Shown: in pieces, positions 62,285 to 64,000 of the stretch | Layout: each line of letters begins with the position of its first letter | How positions within the stretch are numbered: position 1 is the stretch's first letter | NCBI RefSeq assembly: GCF_009711085.1 | Contig: NZ_WMKA01000014.1 | Coordinates: forward strand, 25,355 to 89,354 | DNA: 64,000 nt | Origin: Cellulosimicrobium composti | GTDB taxonomy: Bacteria > Actinomycetota > Actinomycetes > Actinomycetales > Cellulomonadaceae | Direction: 5' to 3' | The notes under the pieces: model-generated | What the model saw: only the letters and a program-made list of their open reading frames with translations | Told to the model about the DNA's origin: nothing | Databases searched by the model: none | Position numbers and translations under genes: made by a program

Positions 62285-63019
62285 TCAGGGTGCCGTCGGG
62301 GGCTCCCAGCCGCGGCGCGGGGCGCGTCCCGGCGCCGTCGTGGCCCGGCGCCGGTAGACGACGTACGGGCGCGTGAGGTAGCCGAGCGGCGCGGAGAACA
62401 CGTGCACGAGGCGCGTGAACGGCCACAGCGCGAACAGCGCCATGCCGCACAGGACGTGGACCCGGAACGCGAGCGGGACGTCCGCCATCAGCGACGGGTC
62501 CGGCTGGAACGTGAGCAGCGAGCGGACCCACGGCGAGATCGACCCGCGGTAGTCGTACCCGGCGCCGAGGACCTGGTGCTGCACCGTCGCGAGCGTGCCG
62601 AACCCGATCGCCGCGCCGAGCACGACGTACAGGAGCTTGTCCGTGCGGGTCGTCACGCGGAACACCGCGCCCGAGAGGCGGCGCCGCAGCACGAGGATCA
62701 CGAGCCCCGCGACGGTGAGGACCGCCGCGAACGTCCCCGCGACGGTCGCGACGAGGTGGTAGGCGTGCTCGTCGACGCCGACCGCCTCGAGCCACGGGCG
62801 CGGCACGAGGATGCCCACCACGTGCCCGCCGATCACCATGAGGATGCCGACGTGGAAGAGCGGCGAGCCGAGGCGCAGCCAGCGGTTCTCGTAGAGCTGC
62901 GACGAGCGCGTGGTCCAGCCGAACTGGTCGTGGCGGTACCGCCACACGTGGCCGACGACGAACACCGCCGCCACCGCGTACGGGACGGCCACCCACAGCA
63001 GGACGTCGAGCGGGCTCAT
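62285..63019 (-). CDS. narI: Respiratory nitrate reductase gamma subunit
   Basis: A 244-residue membrane cytochrome b that takes electrons from quinol to NarH. Five membrane helices are visible. His ligand candidates occur in SPLFHVGILMVIGGHVVG and in FRVHVLCGMALFALWPFTRLVHVFSAPLGYLTRPYVVYRRR, the last a NarI hallmark. The ATG overlaps the narJ stop. It is the final gene of narGHJI. Confidence 0.94.
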   Translation of the reverse strand: MSPLDVLLWVAVPYAVAAVFVVGHVWRYRHDQFGWTTRSSQLYENRWLRLGSPLFHVGILMVIGGHVVGILVPRPWLEAVGVDEHAYHLVATVAGTFAAVLTVAGLVILVLRRRLSGAVFRVTTRTDKLLYVVLGAAIGFGTLATVQHQVLGAGYDYRGSISPWVRSLLTFQPDPSLMADVPLAFRVHVLCGMALFALWPFTRLVHVFSAPLGYLTRPYVVYRRRATTAPGRAPRRGWEPPTAP

Positions 63020-63738
63020 CGTCGGGTCTCCTCGGTCAGGCTCGGGATCGTGGCGAACGGCGTGAGGTGGGACAGGTCGCTCAGGCCGACGAGCTCGGTG
63101 GGCGGTCCCGCGGCGACCAGGTCGCGGAAGCGTGCCGCGGTCGCGGACTGCATCGCGGGCAGCGTCGCGACGAGCGCCGCGACGACGTGCGCCCACGGGC
63201 TGCGCAGGGTCTCGAGCGCGGCGCGCAGCACCTCGATGCCGTCGCGGTGCGCGTCGAGCACGACGCCGGCGATCTCGCCGTCCGTGCGCGCGGAGAGCTC
63301 GAGCACCGTCGGCAGGTGGTCGGGCAGCTCCGAGCCGTCCGTCTCCCAGCCCGCGGCGCGGAACGCCTCGACGAACGTCACGAGCGCGGCGCCGCGCTTC
63401 CGGGTGTCCCCGGCCGCGTAGTACGACAGGTAGAGCGAGCACCGCCGCTTGAGGTCGAACGTCGTGACGTACGCGGCCTGGAGCTCGCCGAGCGACAGCG
63501 GCGCCGTCGCGTCGAGGAACGCGCGCAACGGCCGACGCACGCCGGGGGACAGCCCCGCGACGACGTCCTCGACGTCCGCGCGGTGGGCGACGGTCTGCGC
63601 GGTGGGGTAGTCGAGCAGGAGCGAGATGACGGTGTGCGCGGCGCGGCGCTCGGCGTCGGGCAGCGGACCGGACGACTCCGCACCAGGTCCCGCCGCGTCG
63701 GCCGACGCGCGCTCCCGCGACCGGGTCGCGCGGCTCAT
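63016..63738 (-). CDS. narJ: Nitrate reductase molybdenum cofactor assembly chaperone
   Basis: A 240-residue TorD/NarJ-family chaperone that binds NarG before cofactor insertion. ISLLLDYPTAQTVAHRADVEDVVAGL and LQAAYVTTFDLKRRCSLYLSYYAAGDTRKRGAALV are typical (YVxTFDxKRRCxLYLTYY). It overlaps both narH and narI by four bases. The first 30 residues are a low-complexity extension. Confidence 0.93.
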   Translation of the reverse strand: MSRATRSRERASADAAGPGAESSGPLPDAERRAAHTVISLLLDYPTAQTVAHRADVEDVVAGLSPGVRRPLRAFLDATAPLSLGELQAAYVTTFDLKRRCSLYLSYYAAGDTRKRGAALVTFVEAFRAAGWETDGSELPDHLPTVLELSARTDGEIAGVVLDAHRDGIEVLRAALETLRSPWAHVVAALVATLPAMQSATAARFRDLVAAGPPTELVGLSDLSHLTPFATIPSLTEETRR

Positions 63739-64000
63739 GCGGCACCGCCCGACGGCTCGGGGCCGTCCGCGCGTCGCGGCGGCGGGAAGAGCCCGCCCGG
63801 CGCGCCGTTGCCGTCCCAGTTCAGGAGGTTGACCCGGCCCGACGTGGACGGCGTGTACGGGCTCGCGGCGCGCTCCTCCGCGCCGACCGCGTGGAAGGAC
63901 TCGCCGGTCGTCGGCCCCGCGCCCCCCATCCCCGGTCCGCCGTCGTAGTCGAGGGAGCAGGAGAGCTCGTCGAGCTCGCGGGCGATCTCGGTGTGGGCGG
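63735..64000 (-). CDS. narH: Nitrate reductase beta subunit, C-terminal fragment
   Basis: Only the last 87 residues or so are inside the window; the start lies beyond 64000. The fragment (AHTEIARELDELSCSLDYDGGPGMGG, then SGRVNLLNWDGNG) matches the NarH C-terminus, which normally has a CSLDFDGGPG segment. The iron-sulfur motifs are outside. The stop overlaps the narJ start (TCAT on the plus strand). narG is expected further right. Confidence 0.88.
   Translation of the reverse strand, partial: AHTEIARELDELSCSLDYDGGPGMGGAGPTTGESFHAVGAEERAASPYTPSTSGRVNLLNWDGNGAPGGLFPPPRRADGPEPSGGAA

Overview
The window is a very G+C-rich actinobacterial chromosome segment. Nearly all stops are TGA, GTG starts are frequent, and four-base GTGA/ATGA gene overlaps are common. 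It looks like a member of the Micrococcales of the Cellulomonas/Cellulosimicrobium type; this is inferred from gene content and order, not from a marker search. Gene order echoes two Mycobacterium tuberculosis blocks: fdxC-dapC / dapD-dapE-LOG-folP2-Rv1211-Rv1220c-sigE-rseA-htrA-tatB, and sdh-amiA1-cdd-deoA-add-pmmB-deoD-lpdA. I see no tRNA, rRNA, CRISPR array, insertion sequence or phage gene, and no gene-free stretch over about 300 bases. It reads as core chromosome.

Layout. 1-4.8 kb: a truncated VanW-type wall protein, then an ACT-domain protein with pheA and tyrA (phenylalanine/tyrosine synthesis). 4.5-11.2 kb: an SH3-like protein, 7Fe ferredoxin, dapC, citrate synthase, a transglycosylase-like lipid-anchorless exoprotein, and divergent dapD/dapE (lysine and diaminopimelate). 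11.2-16.2 kb: LOG family, folP2-like, PIG-V-like mannosyltransferase, DUF3117 and M17 aminopeptidase. 16.2-20.5 kb: O-methyltransferase and the envelope-stress set sigE-rseA-htrA-tatB. 20.5-23.4 kb: trpS, a 2H phosphoesterase and YihY/BrkB. 23.6-27.1 kb: sdhCDAB on the minus strand. 27.3-48.3 kb: a nucleoside uptake and salvage island, with a BMP-type ABC importer, cdd, deoA, add, deoC plus two ALDH proteins, a phosphomutase and punA. This island also holds a mannose-1-P guanylyltransferase, an M20D amidohydrolase, two DUF202 proteins, a possible C39-like protein and an LpdA-like quinone reductase. 48.4-51.0 kb: an unknown protein and a membrane-fused EEP phosphohydrolase. 51.1-57.6 kb: a reductive pyrimidine/beta-alanine degradation operon (mmsA, aminotransferase, beta-ureidopropionase, dihydropyrimidinase, F420-type LLM oxidoreductase). 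57.7-64 kb: nitrogen-oxide respiration, with an NnrS-like protein, a giant membrane/cupredoxin/NirK fusion and DUF2249 on plus, and narH(partial)-narJ-narI on minus.

The parts fit together. Imported nucleosides are deaminated (Cdd, Add) and phosphorolysed (DeoA, PunA). Pentose-1-phosphates go through the phosphomutase to DeoC, and its acetaldehyde product is a natural substrate for the neighbouring ALDH. Pyrimidine bases can be broken down by the 51-57 kb operon to beta-alanine and malonate semialdehyde, which MmsA takes to acetyl-CoA for the TCA cycle encoded by gltA and sdh. CRP/GlxR-like sites with the pattern TGTGA-N6-(T/C)CACA (at most one mismatch each) lie before gltA, between sdhC and manC, and before the mmsA operon, which suggests one shared cAMP-type control.

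The most striking sequence-level signal is promoter architecture. About a dozen genes have a -10 hexamer ending 6-8 nt before the start codon, which predicts leaderless mRNAs. Only four genes in the window end in TAG, and in three of them that TAG is the first half of the next gene's -10 box. The best candidate for a poorly described molecular system is the 943-residue NirK fusion with its NnrS-like partner.
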